Shown here piece by piece: positions 8,966 to 17,551 of a DNA stretch of 64,000 bases. A program made the translations under genes and the position numbers. Positions within the stretch are counted from its first letter, which is position 1. Each line of letters starts with the position of its first letter. Below the pieces are notes generated by a model that worked only from the letters and a program-made list of their open reading frames with translations, was not told the DNA's origin and did not search any database. Source of the DNA: a bacterium (GTDB taxonomy: Bacteria > Cyanobacteriota > Vampirovibrionia > Gastranaerophilales > UBA9971); NCBI GenBank assembly GCA_037147175.1, contig JBAWVS010000001.1:82627-146626 (forward strand). Direction: 5' to 3'.

Positions 8966-10476
8966 TTTACCCCCATTGCATTTTCAAGGTTTATGTATGC
9001 TGTATTATAATCATAAAAAGCTTCTACATAAGATAATTGAGCATTATTGTAACTTATTTCCGCATCATTAACTTCTATAGAACTTCCAACACCCACTTTA
9101 TACCTTCCGTTAGCCAAATCAAAGTTTTCCTTTGCCTGTTTAACTGTTAATTCTGTAATAGGTATTCTTTTTTCCGCTTCCGTAAGACTTATATATGCCT
9201 GTTTAACCTGTAAATATATATTCTGTTTAAGTATTTCAATGTTTAATTTTGCAATATCCAGATTTGTTCTGGCTTCAGCTACTTGATTTTTTGTTAAAAG
9301 CCCGTTAAAAACAGGAATATCAACATTTGCGCCGAAAGACCAGCCGTTATCAAGAGGAAATTTCTGACCGCCGATGCCATAATTTGCATAACCTGTTAAA
9401 GCAGGGTAATAGTCTTTCTGAGCAAGTTTTATTGATTCGTTTGCTATGGTTTCTTTTGTTATTAAAGATTTTAAATCATAGCGATTCTCAAAAGACTTTT
9501 TAAGAGCTTCTTCGAGAGTTATATCGAATTTTTTAAAAGAAAGATCGCTGATAATACTGTGTTTTTCAACTGCTGATTTTAAAACAGTACCTTTAGCTGC
9601 TGATTCTATGTTGTTTTTGGCTTTATATGCTATTTTTATATCTTTATTTGTTATGTTTTGGGGTCTATTAAAAGTAATAGTGTCTGCAACATCATATTCC
9701 GGAGCATCAAATATTCCCATTGCGTTGTTTAAAGCGGCTATTGCTGTTTTGTACGAATCTGTTGCTTTGATATAATTTAATTTTGCATTGCTAAGATTGA
9801 CTTCTGCTGTTGTTACGTCAATTTTTGACCTGATTCCTATTTCAAAAAAAGCATTTGCCTGTTTTAAATGTTTTTCGTACTGATTAATAGACTGTTCAAA
9901 GATATCCCTGTTTATTTTTGATAAAAGTGCGGAATAATAAGCCTGTTTGACATTATATGCTATTTGGACTGTTTTATCTTCAACATCAGAGGTAGCCGCA
10001 TTTAAATTCAATTTTTGAATGTTAGTTTTTGTAGGTGTTTTCCCAAAATCATAAATAAGTTGATTTACGCTTATGTTACCGGAATACTGGTTGCTGTTTT
10101 TGTCAATTGGTGAACTTGTAATGGCATTTTGTCTGCCATAACCTGATGATACATTTAATTGAGGGAAATAATTTGATTTTGCTTGACCTATTTTACTTTG
10201 ATAAATTTTTGTTGTGCTCTTGGCAAGATCGATATTAGGATTATTTTGGAAAGCTATATCAAGACAGCGTTCTAAAGTAAGGACTTCATTTTTTTTTATG
10301 GTGAGATTTGTTGTTTCTTTAGCAGGGGAGATAGCCTGATTTTCGTGTGCTTTCCCTGATGCTGATTTGGAAAGCTGTAAATTGTTTTCTGCCAATGCTT
10401 GAAAATTCAGGACAAAAATCGATGAAATGCTTAAAAATGTTATTATGACTTTATTCACGAAAAATTTATATCTCAT
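8962..10476 (-). CDS. TolC-family outer membrane efflux protein
   Basis: A 504-residue protein with a Sec signal peptide (about 1-29, ending NFQALA) and two internally repeated outer-membrane-efflux domains rich in long amphipathic helices. LTLERCLDIAFQNNP starts the first repeat and ITLEEALKKSFENRYDL the second; both are the usual TolC repeat openings. A Ser/Lys-rich insert (about 275-310) lies between them. As the first gene of the six-gene efflux operon it could serve both the MacAB-like ABC exporter and the AcrAB-like RND pump. The upstream 300 bases contain a 12-bp inverted repeat and no other gene. Confidence 0.92.
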   Translation of the reverse strand: MRYKFFVNKVIITFLSISSIFVLNFQALAENNLQLSKSASGKAHENQAISPAKETTNLTIKKNEVLTLERCLDIAFQNNPNIDLAKSTTKIYQSKIGQAKSNYFPQLNVSSGYGRQNAITSSPIDKNSNQYSGNISVNQLIYDFGKTPTKTNIQKLNLNAATSDVEDKTVQIAYNVKQAYYSALLSKINRDIFEQSINQYEKHLKQANAFFEIGIRSKIDVTTAEVNLSNAKLNYIKATDSYKTAIAALNNAMGIFDAPEYDVADTITFNRPQNITNKDIKIAYKAKNNIESAAKGTVLKSAVEKHSIISDLSFKKFDITLEEALKKSFENRYDLKSLITKETIANESIKLAQKDYYPALTGYANYGIGGQKFPLDNGWSFGANVDIPVFNGLLTKNQVAEARTNLDIAKLNIEILKQNIYLQVKQAYISLTEAEKRIPITELTVKQAKENFDLANGRYKVGVGSSIEVNDAEISYNNAQLSYVEAFYDYNTAYINLENAMGVK

Positions 10477-10577
10477 TTTAATTAGCCAATAAATTAATTT
10501 TAGTACAAATCCATAATAATAACGAAATCAAAATTTTTAAAGTTCATTTATTTACGAAAATATTGCTCATAAAGAAT

Positions 10578-10614
10578 CAATGTTATTATAATAACAATTA
10601 CCATAATAACATTG
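10578..10614. promoter_or_regulatory. 12-bp inverted repeat upstream of the efflux operon
   Basis: Perfect arms CAATGTTATTAT (10578-10589) and its complement (10603-10614) are separated by 13 bases, about 100 bp upstream of the TolC-like start. It could be an operator for a regulator of the efflux operon, or a weak plus-strand hairpin since TTTTTA follows. The remainder of the 10477-10779 gap shows only AT-rich sequence and the terminator listed next. Confidence 0.35.
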
Positions 10615-10721
10615 TTTTTATGGACTTACAAGAAAAAATTTCAAAACTATAAGACTTGTAATTATTTCAAGAGAAGAAACCGCTGAGTTGCTTTCAGTGT
10701 TTAGGAAATGGATGAAATTAA

Positions 10722-10756
10722 ATATGCCTCTATTATCCTGTCTAATAGAGGCATAT
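10722..10756 (-). terminator. Intrinsic terminator after the glycoside hydrolase gene
   Basis: A perfect 14-bp stem (10722-10735 paired with 10743-10756) closes a 7-base loop, 24 bases beyond the stop of the minus-strand glycoside hydrolase. On the minus strand it is followed by a modest T-rich run. It separates this gene from the efflux operon. Confidence 0.7.
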
Positions 10757-10779
10757 CTTTGAATTAAACTTAATTAAAT

Positions 10780-12879
10780 TTAATTTATAATAACAGGAAC
10801 GATTGTTGAACCGGTTGATTCACCTGCCGAGTTAAAAGATGTTACTTTGTAATAATAAGAGCCTGCAATAGTTTGAGGATGAATTACCATTACTGTGTTT
10901 TTGTCGGTTACTCCGGCATTAGTGAAAGGTCCGCTTTCCGAAGTGGCAAAATAGATTTTAAAGCCCTGTTCATTAATCGAATTATCTGCCCATGACAGAA
11001 TAACAGCAGGTTTGTTATTTGTATCTTTCAATCCGACTGCTTTTAATTTAGAAGGATTTGGGGAAATATATTCTTTAACTGTTGTACTTGCTACGTTTGA
11101 GCTTTGAGTGGTACCATCGGCAAATTTAGCAACAACTTTATAATAATATGTTCCATATGGTGGATTTGCTCCTATGGTGTACGTGTTGTTAGCGCTGCCT
11201 GTTCCTGCAAAAGTAGCTGTACTGCCGACCAGTTTGAAGTTATTGGTGTCAGTAACAGATTGATATATATCATACCCTGTTTCATTAGTGGCACTGTCTC
11301 TCCAGTTAAGTATTGCCATATACGTACTTGTTGAAGTTATTATCCCTATTTTTGCAGTTAAACTTGATGGTGGTGCTGTTGTTGCAGGTGTAGTTGTAAT
11401 ATTAGTGTTCACCACATTTGAGGGTTGCGATTTCCCCGCAGTGTTTACCGCTAAAATTTGATAATAGTAAGCTCCCTGCGTTGGTGTTGCCCCGAGATTT
11501 ATTCCGGCACCGGTACTATTTTGCGCAGGAGTCGCAATAGTCTGGAAGTTGGTAGTAGAATTTATTGATTGTTGTACCTCAAAACTGGTTTCATTGCTGG
11601 AATTATCAGACCAGCTGAGATTTACAACATAATTTCCTGTTGTGGCTCCTTTTGTTACACTGGTTACCAGAATATTAGAAGGAGAGGCAGGAATAGTTAC
11701 TACCGGAGGAGTTGAAGGTGCGTTTTTTACATAAATTGGAGTGCCTGTCAAATTAACTGACTGTCCGTAAACAGTAATTGCATGAGCCGTCCCTGTAGTC
11801 CATGCTACAGTAGTTTTTGCTCCTGAAGTGTTTGTGTATTCAAAAATGTAATCAGAAGCAGCAGAAGAGAGTCTTCCTGAATAAGTCATACCTGATAATG
11901 TCTGATTAAAAGTTTGAACAGCGGTGTATGCTAATTTTAAACTGTTATCAGCTTTGACTAAGCCAAAATTGTGTTCAGCATTGGTTGAATCTGTTCCATC
12001 ATTCTTAAAATCATAAATCATTGAGACAGGAATGCTTTTATAATCGTGATATGCAAGTTGACGAACCAAATATTGCGCCTCTGTAGTTTCATTTTGTATA
12101 TTTGACCATGTTGTGCTAAAACCGAATTCTCCGCCGATTATAGGTAAATTTGGATTGCTTGGATTATATGTTTTTATTTGATTTCTTATTGTGTCGTATA
12201 AATAATCAAGACCTCCGTTGTCAGGAGCAGCATTTTGGTAAGGATGAACGCTTATTGCATCTACAAGCCCATACAAGCCTTGTTTTCCGCACCCATCAAG
12301 GAAAGAAAATGTATTTGCAGTAAAAGCTACTGCGGGAGCTATAACTATTGCATTGGGATCAGCAGCTTTAATTGCAGGAACTGCTGATTTTAGCAGTGTC
12401 ATATACTGATCGACGCTATTGGAAGGATTCCAAAATGTATCAAGGTTGGGTTCATTCCATATTTCCCAGATTATACCTTTTCCTTTATAACGGGCGGCAG
12501 CAGCAGCGGCAAAATTGGTGAAACCTTGAACTTGAGCAGGAGTACATATACCGACAAGTTCGCTTTGTGCCAGATAGTTAGGATTGTTGTAATCAAGAAT
12601 AAAATAAGGTCTTATTCCTCTTGATGTTAAATCATTTACCAGCTGGTCAGCGGCTGCCCAGTTATATTGACCTTTTACATTTTCGACTTGACCCCATTTA
12701 AAATCTGTACGCGCTATAGTAAAGCCGGCAGCTTTTACCATATCCAGGTCTTGTGCAGCGCCGGAATGAATACAAACCCCTATCCCTTTTGGTATCGGTA
12801 CGGTTGCAAAACTTGCATTTGTACAAAAACCAAAACAAAGAAAAGCTGCGAAAAGAAATAATAGTAACTTTGATCTCAA
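10780..12879 (-). CDS. Secreted GH39/PslG-like glycoside hydrolase with three FN3 domains
   Basis: Counted from the preferred start, 699 residues: a signal peptide (RSKLLLFLFAAFLCFGF...ASFA), a clan-A TIM-barrel hydrolase domain (about 30-335), then three fibronectin type III-like repeats to the end. WEIWNEPN supplies the likely acid/base Glu and IIGGEFGFS the likely nucleophile Glu. The barrel resembles GH39/cellulase-type enzymes such as Pseudomonas PslG, a periplasmic hydrolase of its own exopolysaccharide; the neighbouring polysaccharide genes support that role. The start used is TTG at 12879, six bases after a perfect AAGGAGG (12892-12886); another in-frame TTG at 12924, with GGAGG only four bases away, would add 15 residues. 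Confidence 0.75.
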   Translation of the reverse strand: MRSKLLLFLFAAFLCFGFCTNASFATVPIPKGIGVCIHSGAAQDLDMVKAAGFTIARTDFKWGQVENVKGQYNWAAADQLVNDLTSRGIRPYFILDYNNPNYLAQSELVGICTPAQVQGFTNFAAAAAARYKGKGIIWEIWNEPNLDTFWNPSNSVDQYMTLLKSAVPAIKAADPNAIVIAPAVAFTANTFSFLDGCGKQGLYGLVDAISVHPYQNAAPDNGGLDYLYDTIRNQIKTYNPSNPNLPIIGGEFGFSTTWSNIQNETTEAQYLVRQLAYHDYKSIPVSMIYDFKNDGTDSTNAEHNFGLVKADNSLKLAYTAVQTFNQTLSGMTYSGRLSSAASDYIFEYTNTSGAKTTVAWTTGTAHAITVYGQSVNLTGTPIYVKNAPSTPPVVTIPASPSNILVTSVTKGATTGNYVVNLSWSDNSSNETSFEVQQSINSTTNFQTIATPAQNSTGAGINLGATPTQGAYYYQILAVNTAGKSQPSNVVNTNITTTPATTAPPSSLTAKIGIITSTSTYMAILNWRDSATNETGYDIYQSVTDTNNFKLVGSTATFAGTGSANNTYTIGANPPYGTYYYKVVAKFADGTTQSSNVASTTVKEYISPNPSKLKAVGLKDTNNKPAVILSWADNSINEQGFKIYFATSESGPFTNAGVTDKNTVMVIHPQTIAGSYYYKVTSFNSAGESTGSTIVPVIIN

Positions 12880-12944
12880 AATAATCCTCCTTATTTTAAA
12901 TTTTAACTTGTCTGTTTTTTTCAAGTAACCTCCACCTCTATATA

Positions 12945-13128
12945 GTTTGAGTTGCTAAATAAATTAATCGTTCTGTCATTGCGAGGAAGCTCGAAGAGCT
13001 GACGCGGCAATCTATTTAGGTTTTAAACAAATATTATAATTCGATAGATTCGCACGTTCCTTTTAGTCGCTCAGAATGGCAATGTCAATGTTCATGCTGA
13101 TTTTCGCTAAACAGCAATTTGAGTTATA
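12945..13128. repeat. Palindromic intergenic repeat, copy A (long variant)
   Basis: Ends GAGTTGCTAAA and AGCAATTTGAGTT form terminal inverted repeats; the interior has GTCATTGCGAGGAAGCTCG and, after a spacer, a diverged complement. It belongs to the dispersed family seen at nine other places here and is the longest of the core type. In the 12880-13399 gap, apart from this and the 102-bp repeat, nothing else is seen. Confidence 0.75.
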
Positions 13129-13271
13129 TAATTTTTTGCTAATTACAAACACCCGACAAAGTTTACTAATTAAAATTCTGGCATATTAATAAATATAAAA
13201 AAATTCCAAACCGTATATATGTTTATAAAAACAAATAAACTTTTTGTTACGTAAGCGTTTGAGGCTGTAAA

Positions 13272-13373
13272 ATTTGTTTTAACATTTCTTCATAATGTCC
13301 AATCAGGCAATATTTTTATACATTGTCGGGTAATTTACCAATAAGTTTTTTTTAGTGTCCAATTAAATAATTC
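13272..13373 (+). repeat. 102-bp direct repeat, copy 1
   Basis: Equal in length to 14404-14505 and differing at about 8 positions without gaps (about 92% identity). It sits 26 bp upstream of the acyltransferase start. It contains TGTCCAAT twice and the near-palindrome GGTAATTTACC. It may be a shared 5' leader/promoter or the scar of a cassette insertion or duplication. Confidence 0.85.
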
Positions 13374-13399
13374 AACAAAAAATAAAAGGAAGTTAATGA

Positions 13400-14398
13400 A
13401 TGAAGAGCAGGTTGCATTGGGTTGATTTTGCAAAAGGGCTGGGAATAATTCTGGTAGTCTACGGGCATGTTCTCAGAGGATTGAATTCTGCTAATCTTTG
13501 CAACGGTCTTTTTTTTAAAGTATCGGATAATTTGATTTATGGTTTTCATATGCCTTTATTTTTCTTTTTATCAGGCATTTTTACAGAAAAGTGGGTATTA
13601 AAAGATTTTAAAAACGCTTTTTCGGATAAACTAAAATTTTTAGTTTATCCGTATTTTGTTTGGTCGCTCTTGCAGGGGAGCTTCAATGTTTTATTATCAA
13701 AATATACAAACAATGCAATTACTTGGGGGACTTTGTTAAACATATTTTATCAGCCCATTGGGCAATTCTGGTTTTTATATGCATTATTTTTTGTCTTTTT
13801 TATCTATTACTTATTGAGAAAAAAGTTTAACTTAATCCAAATTTTTATGTTTTCACTGGGTTTTTATTTTATTTCTCCGTTTACAAGAGTGCAAATATTA
13901 GGAAATATTTTTAAAAATTTCCTCTTTTTTGTATTTGGCATTTTGTACGTAACAAAATTGGATTATAAAATTGTTATTTCCAAATTATCTGAAATAAGAC
14001 CGCTAATTATAACCTCTTGCCTGTTCATTTTAGCTAATATATTTTATCTGTCGGTTTATTCTGTATTAGGTCCTATAAAACTAAAATTAGTGCAGATTCC
14101 AATTGCATTGATAGGGATTTTGTTTGTTTTATCAATATCTTCGCATCTTGAAAAACTCAAAAGCTTTAATTTCTTTAAATATTTAGGGATGTTGTCAGTT
14201 GTAATATATGTTGCTCATATATTAATAACTGCTTCAACAAGAATATTTCTTATGAAGTTTCTGCATATTAGTAATTTATATATTCATATTGCAGTAGGAA
14301 CTACAGTTGGTGTGATTTTGCCTGTTGTTTTTTATGCTCTCATAAAAAAATTTCAAATGGTCCATGTTTTATTCGGTAAAAATATAGAGAAAGCATAA
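13400..14398 (+). CDS. Acyltransferase family 3 (OafA/WecH-like) membrane protein
   Basis: A 332-residue polytopic protein with about ten hydrophobic segments. It opens with RLHWVDFAKGLGIILVVYGHVLRG, the acyltransferase-3 signature in which the histidine of GH is catalytic, followed by FHMPLFFFLSG. Such proteins O-acetylate (or otherwise acylate) sugars of surface polysaccharides at the inner membrane. The start ATG follows an AAAGGAAG ribosome site by about seven bases. The gene is bracketed by the two copies of a 102-bp direct repeat, so it could be a discrete inserted or duplicated unit. Likely decorates the polymer made by the surrounding cluster. Confidence 0.85.
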   Translation: MKSRLHWVDFAKGLGIILVVYGHVLRGLNSANLCNGLFFKVSDNLIYGFHMPLFFFLSGIFTEKWVLKDFKNAFSDKLKFLVYPYFVWSLLQGSFNVLLSKYTNNAITWGTLLNIFYQPIGQFWFLYALFFVFFIYYLLRKKFNLIQIFMFSLGFYFISPFTRVQILGNIFKNFLFFVFGILYVTKLDYKIVISKLSEIRPLIITSCLFILANIFYLSVYSVLGPIKLKLVQIPIALIGILFVLSISSHLEKLKSFNFFKYLGMLSVVIYVAHILITASTRIFLMKFLHISNLYIHIAVGTTVGVILPVVFYALIKKFQMVHVLFGKNIEKA

Positions 14399-14403
14399 AA
14401 AAG

Positions 14404-14505
14404 ATTTGCTTTAACATTTCTTCAGAATGTCCAATCAGGCAATATTTTTATGCATTGCAGGGTAATTTACCAATGAGGTTCTTTTAGTGTCCAATTAAAT
14501 AATTC
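14404..14505 (+). repeat. 102-bp direct repeat, copy 2
   Basis: Second copy of the 13272-13373 repeat, starting five bases after the acyltransferase stop and ending about 30 bp before the next start. Each copy therefore precedes one plus-strand gene at a similar distance. Confidence 0.85.
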
Positions 14506-14536
14506 TGTAACGATAAAAAAATAAAGAAGGGTATCA

Positions 14537-16159
14537 ATGAAAATTGCTGTTTTGATAGATTCTTTTAAATTGCCTAGTTGGAAATCTAAAATTATAGAGG
14601 ACTTATATAACAATGAATCTACAGAAGTATATTTGATTGAGTTAAAATACAGTCCCATACAAAAACTCTTTAATTTTTTAAAAAAGTTTAACTGCATTTT
14701 ATTTTATTTTTATGAAAGCCTGGATTATCTGGTTTTTAGCAAGAGCAATAAATTTAAGGAAATAAAAGACCAAAAAGATGCATTACAAAAAATCAATATA
14801 AAAAACCCGAAATATAAAACAATTAGAATTGAATTTAGGAAAAACAAACTGCTTTGCATTCATAACTGTCCTCATAAAGAAGAGTTGGATTTTGATTTGA
14901 TTGTAGATTTGACTAAAACATTAACAAAAGATTTTTATGAAAATTTTATTGCGCTTTCAAAAAAAGGAATTTGTTTTTTTGAATTAGGTGAACAATCTGA
15001 CTCATTTGTTCATTTTTTCAAAGAAATTTATTTTAACATTCCGACAATAAATGTTTGTTTAAGCATTACTGATGGAAAATATAAAAAAACTTTGTATGAA
15101 TCTTGTTCTGAAACATTCAATATTTCTTTTTACTTAAACAGTAATAAAAACCTGTGGAAAATATCGAATTTTATAAAGAGAAAAATTGATAAAATCAATG
15201 ATTTTTCTCTTTCTGATTTTAATTCCGATGACAAATGTTTTCGATATGATATCAAAGTTCCGTCAAACGGTTTAATGCTTAAATTTATCTCTAAAATTTT
15301 AAAAAACATATTAAAAACTAAATTATTAAATTCAAAATTCAAAAGCCAGTGGTTTTTAGCCTATGAAAAGACAAATCCGGAAATAGATTTAATAAATGAA
15401 GATAAATCAAATTTTAAAATTATAGCTCCACCTGATGATAAATTTTTTGCTGACCCTTTTATAGTTAATGAGAACAATAAAAGTTATGTGTTTTTTGAAG
15501 AATATTGTTATTTAAAACAAAAGGGAATGATTTCCTATTTGGAAATAGACGAAAATGAAAAGATTTCATCTCCTCAGGTTATTCTTGAAAAGGATTATCA
15601 TATTTCTTATCCTTTTGTTTATAAACATGAAAACAAGTATTATATGATACCCGAAACACTTGCTAACAAGACAATAGAGTTGTATGAAGCAACAGATTTT
15701 CCTGAAAAATGGGAATTAAAGAAAGTTTTGTTTGACAATATCAATGCCGTAGACAGCTCTCTGGTATTTTATAATCAAAAATTCTGGTTATTTACTAATG
15801 TATCAACAAGAGGAGCTGCTTTAGCAGATGAGCTTTTTATTTTTTATTCAGAGTCTCTTTTGGGAGAATGGCAAGCGCATTCTAAAAATCCGGTTGTCTC
15901 AAATTCAAAAACGGCAAGATCTGCCGGAAAATTTTTCTTTAACAAAGGCAGACTTATAAGACCCAGTCAGGAAAGTTCCTTGCGTTACGGCTATGCTTTA
16001 AATTTTAACAATGTGGATATTCTTACAGAAAATGATTATCAGGAAACCTTGATAAAAAACATAAAGCCCGAATTTATTGATGATAACCTCGCGATACATA
16101 CTTTTAACAGTAACAATATTTATAACTTTATAGACGGAATGAGACTTATAAAAAAATAA
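14537..16159 (+). CDS. Probable glycan-modifying transferase with GH43-like beta-propeller C-terminal domain
   Basis: A 540-residue protein. The N-terminal half (about 1-260) is not recognised. The C-terminal half (about 280-540) resembles the domain found at the N-terminus of plant glucosamine inositolphosphorylceramide transferases and in many bacterial polysaccharide clusters: FFADPFIV, YVFFEEY, SYPFVYKH, YYMIPE, and VDSSLVFYNQKFWLFTN repeats look like propeller blades. There is no signal peptide. Position between an acyltransferase and a Wzx flippase suggests a role in assembling or editing the repeat unit in the cytoplasm. The reaction is unknown. A second copy of the 102-bp repeat precedes it. 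Confidence 0.6.
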   Translation: MKIAVLIDSFKLPSWKSKIIEDLYNNESTEVYLIELKYSPIQKLFNFLKKFNCILFYFYESLDYLVFSKSNKFKEIKDQKDALQKINIKNPKYKTIRIEFRKNKLLCIHNCPHKEELDFDLIVDLTKTLTKDFYENFIALSKKGICFFELGEQSDSFVHFFKEIYFNIPTINVCLSITDGKYKKTLYESCSETFNISFYLNSNKNLWKISNFIKRKIDKINDFSLSDFNSDDKCFRYDIKVPSNGLMLKFISKILKNILKTKLLNSKFKSQWFLAYEKTNPEIDLINEDKSNFKIIAPPDDKFFADPFIVNENNKSYVFFEEYCYLKQKGMISYLEIDENEKISSPQVILEKDYHISYPFVYKHENKYYMIPETLANKTIELYEATDFPEKWELKKVLFDNINAVDSSLVFYNQKFWLFTNVSTRGAALADELFIFYSESLLGEWQAHSKNPVVSNSKTARSAGKFFFNKGRLIRPSQESSLRYGYALNFNNVDILTENDYQETLIKNIKPEFIDDNLAIHTFNSNNIYNFIDGMRLIKK

Positions 16160-16174
16160 GGGAGAATGAGCAAA

Positions 16175-17521
16175 ATGTCAGGCGTTATTATAGAAAATTT
16201 AACCACTAAAAAAGTGTTGTTTAATAATGCTTTAATAAGCTTATTTGTTCAGGCAGGACCTGCACTTATAGCATTTTTTACTATTCCTGCAATGATAAAA
16301 GGGCTCGGTACTGAAAAATTCGGGATTTTAACTATTATCTGGTCTATAATAGGCGCTTCCAGTATTCTTGATTTTGGGTTAGGTCACGCATTAACCCAAT
16401 TTGTTTCCAGAAAAATTGGCTTAAAAGAAACAGACGAGCTTCCAAACTATATAATTACAGCTATTATCTTTATTTTTATGTTGGGAATTATTGCGACAAT
16501 TCTTGTATATTTATTAGCGCCGTTAATAGCCGGAAAGTTTATGCATACATCGGCGGCTTATATTAATGATGTTATCAGTTCATTCAGGCTGCTTGCAATA
16601 ACCATACCGTTTTTAATGATTAATATATGTCTGGTGGGCTTTCTTGAATCCTGTCAAAAATTTGGAATAATCGGCATACTTAAAATTCCTATTCTTTTTT
16701 GCAATTATGTCGCTCCTTTATTTGTTCTTTGTTTCTTCAAAAGTTTAATTGCGGTTGTAAGTGTGCTTGTAATAGGAAGGATTATTTCATGTGCCGCATA
16801 TTTTTGGTTTAGCATGAAAATAATTCGTACTTTTGCCAAAAAAATAAAAATAGATATTAAATGCATAAAGCCTTTATTAAGTTTTGGCGGATGGATGACC
16901 TTAAGTAACATAATAGTTACGCTTGTTTCAAATATTGACCGTTTTGTTATTGCAGGATTGATTTCTGCTAAAGTGGTCGCTTATTATACAACACCTCTTG
17001 ATACTTTAGTAAAAATATGGACAATACCCTTTGCGATTATGAGTGTAATGTTTCCTGCGTTCAGTTCCGAGTTTTTTGCGAACAGGGAAAGAGCCAAAAG
17101 GCTTTATTATAAATGTCTTCAAACAATATTTATTATAATTTTCCCGATATGCCTTATTCTTTTTATATATGCAAAACCAGGGCTTACTCTCTGGATAGGG
17201 AGCGAATTTGGTGAAAGAAGCTGTCTTCTGTCAAAAATAATAATAGTAGGGGTGTTTTTACACAGTTTAAATATAATTAATTATACTTTTATACAGTCAA
17301 CAGGAAAATCCGAGATACAGGCAAAAATACATCTTGCTGAGCTTCCGGCTTATTTGGCTATTTTGTGGTTTTTTGTAAAACATTTTGGACTGATAGGAGC
17401 TGCTTTTGCATGGTTGGTTAGAATTATTATAGATTTTGCATTGTTTAATTTTTTCTCATTATATCTTATGAAATCAAAGATCCCCTCTGAAGTTGAAGAA
17501 CCTGATTTGAATTTAGTTTAA
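16175..17521 (+). CDS. Wzx-type oligosaccharide flippase (MOP superfamily)
   Basis: About 448 residues with 12 or more predicted membrane segments and typical MOP-flippase features: AGPALIAFFTIPAMIKGLGTEKFGI near the start, DFGLGHALTQFVSRKIG in the second helix pair, and a basic loop between later helices. It should flip undecaprenyl-diphosphate-linked repeat units to the periplasmic face for polymerisation. ATG at 16175 is preferred: the GGGAG site lies 10 bases upstream, whereas the in-frame ATG at 16166 is only one or two bases from it. It follows the previous gene by 15 bases and forms a plus-strand unit with it and the FkbH-like gene. Confidence 0.87.
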   Translation: MSGVIIENLTTKKVLFNNALISLFVQAGPALIAFFTIPAMIKGLGTEKFGILTIIWSIIGASSILDFGLGHALTQFVSRKIGLKETDELPNYIITAIIFIFMLGIIATILVYLLAPLIAGKFMHTSAAYINDVISSFRLLAITIPFLMINICLVGFLESCQKFGIIGILKIPILFCNYVAPLFVLCFFKSLIAVVSVLVIGRIISCAAYFWFSMKIIRTFAKKIKIDIKCIKPLLSFGGWMTLSNIIVTLVSNIDRFVIAGLISAKVVAYYTTPLDTLVKIWTIPFAIMSVMFPAFSSEFFANRERAKRLYYKCLQTIFIIIFPICLILFIYAKPGLTLWIGSEFGERSCLLSKIIIVGVFLHSLNIINYTFIQSTGKSEIQAKIHLAELPAYLAILWFFVKHFGLIGAAFAWLVRIIIDFALFNFFSLYLMKSKIPSEVEEPDLNLV

Positions 17522-17551
17522 ACAAACAATCTTATAAGAAGGAAATTTGTG

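Noticed and set aside
13272-14505. 102-bp repeats as integron attC sites
   Set aside because: No integrase gene, no clear GTTRRRY core and no imperfect long palindrome over the whole length; left as direct repeats of unknown origin.
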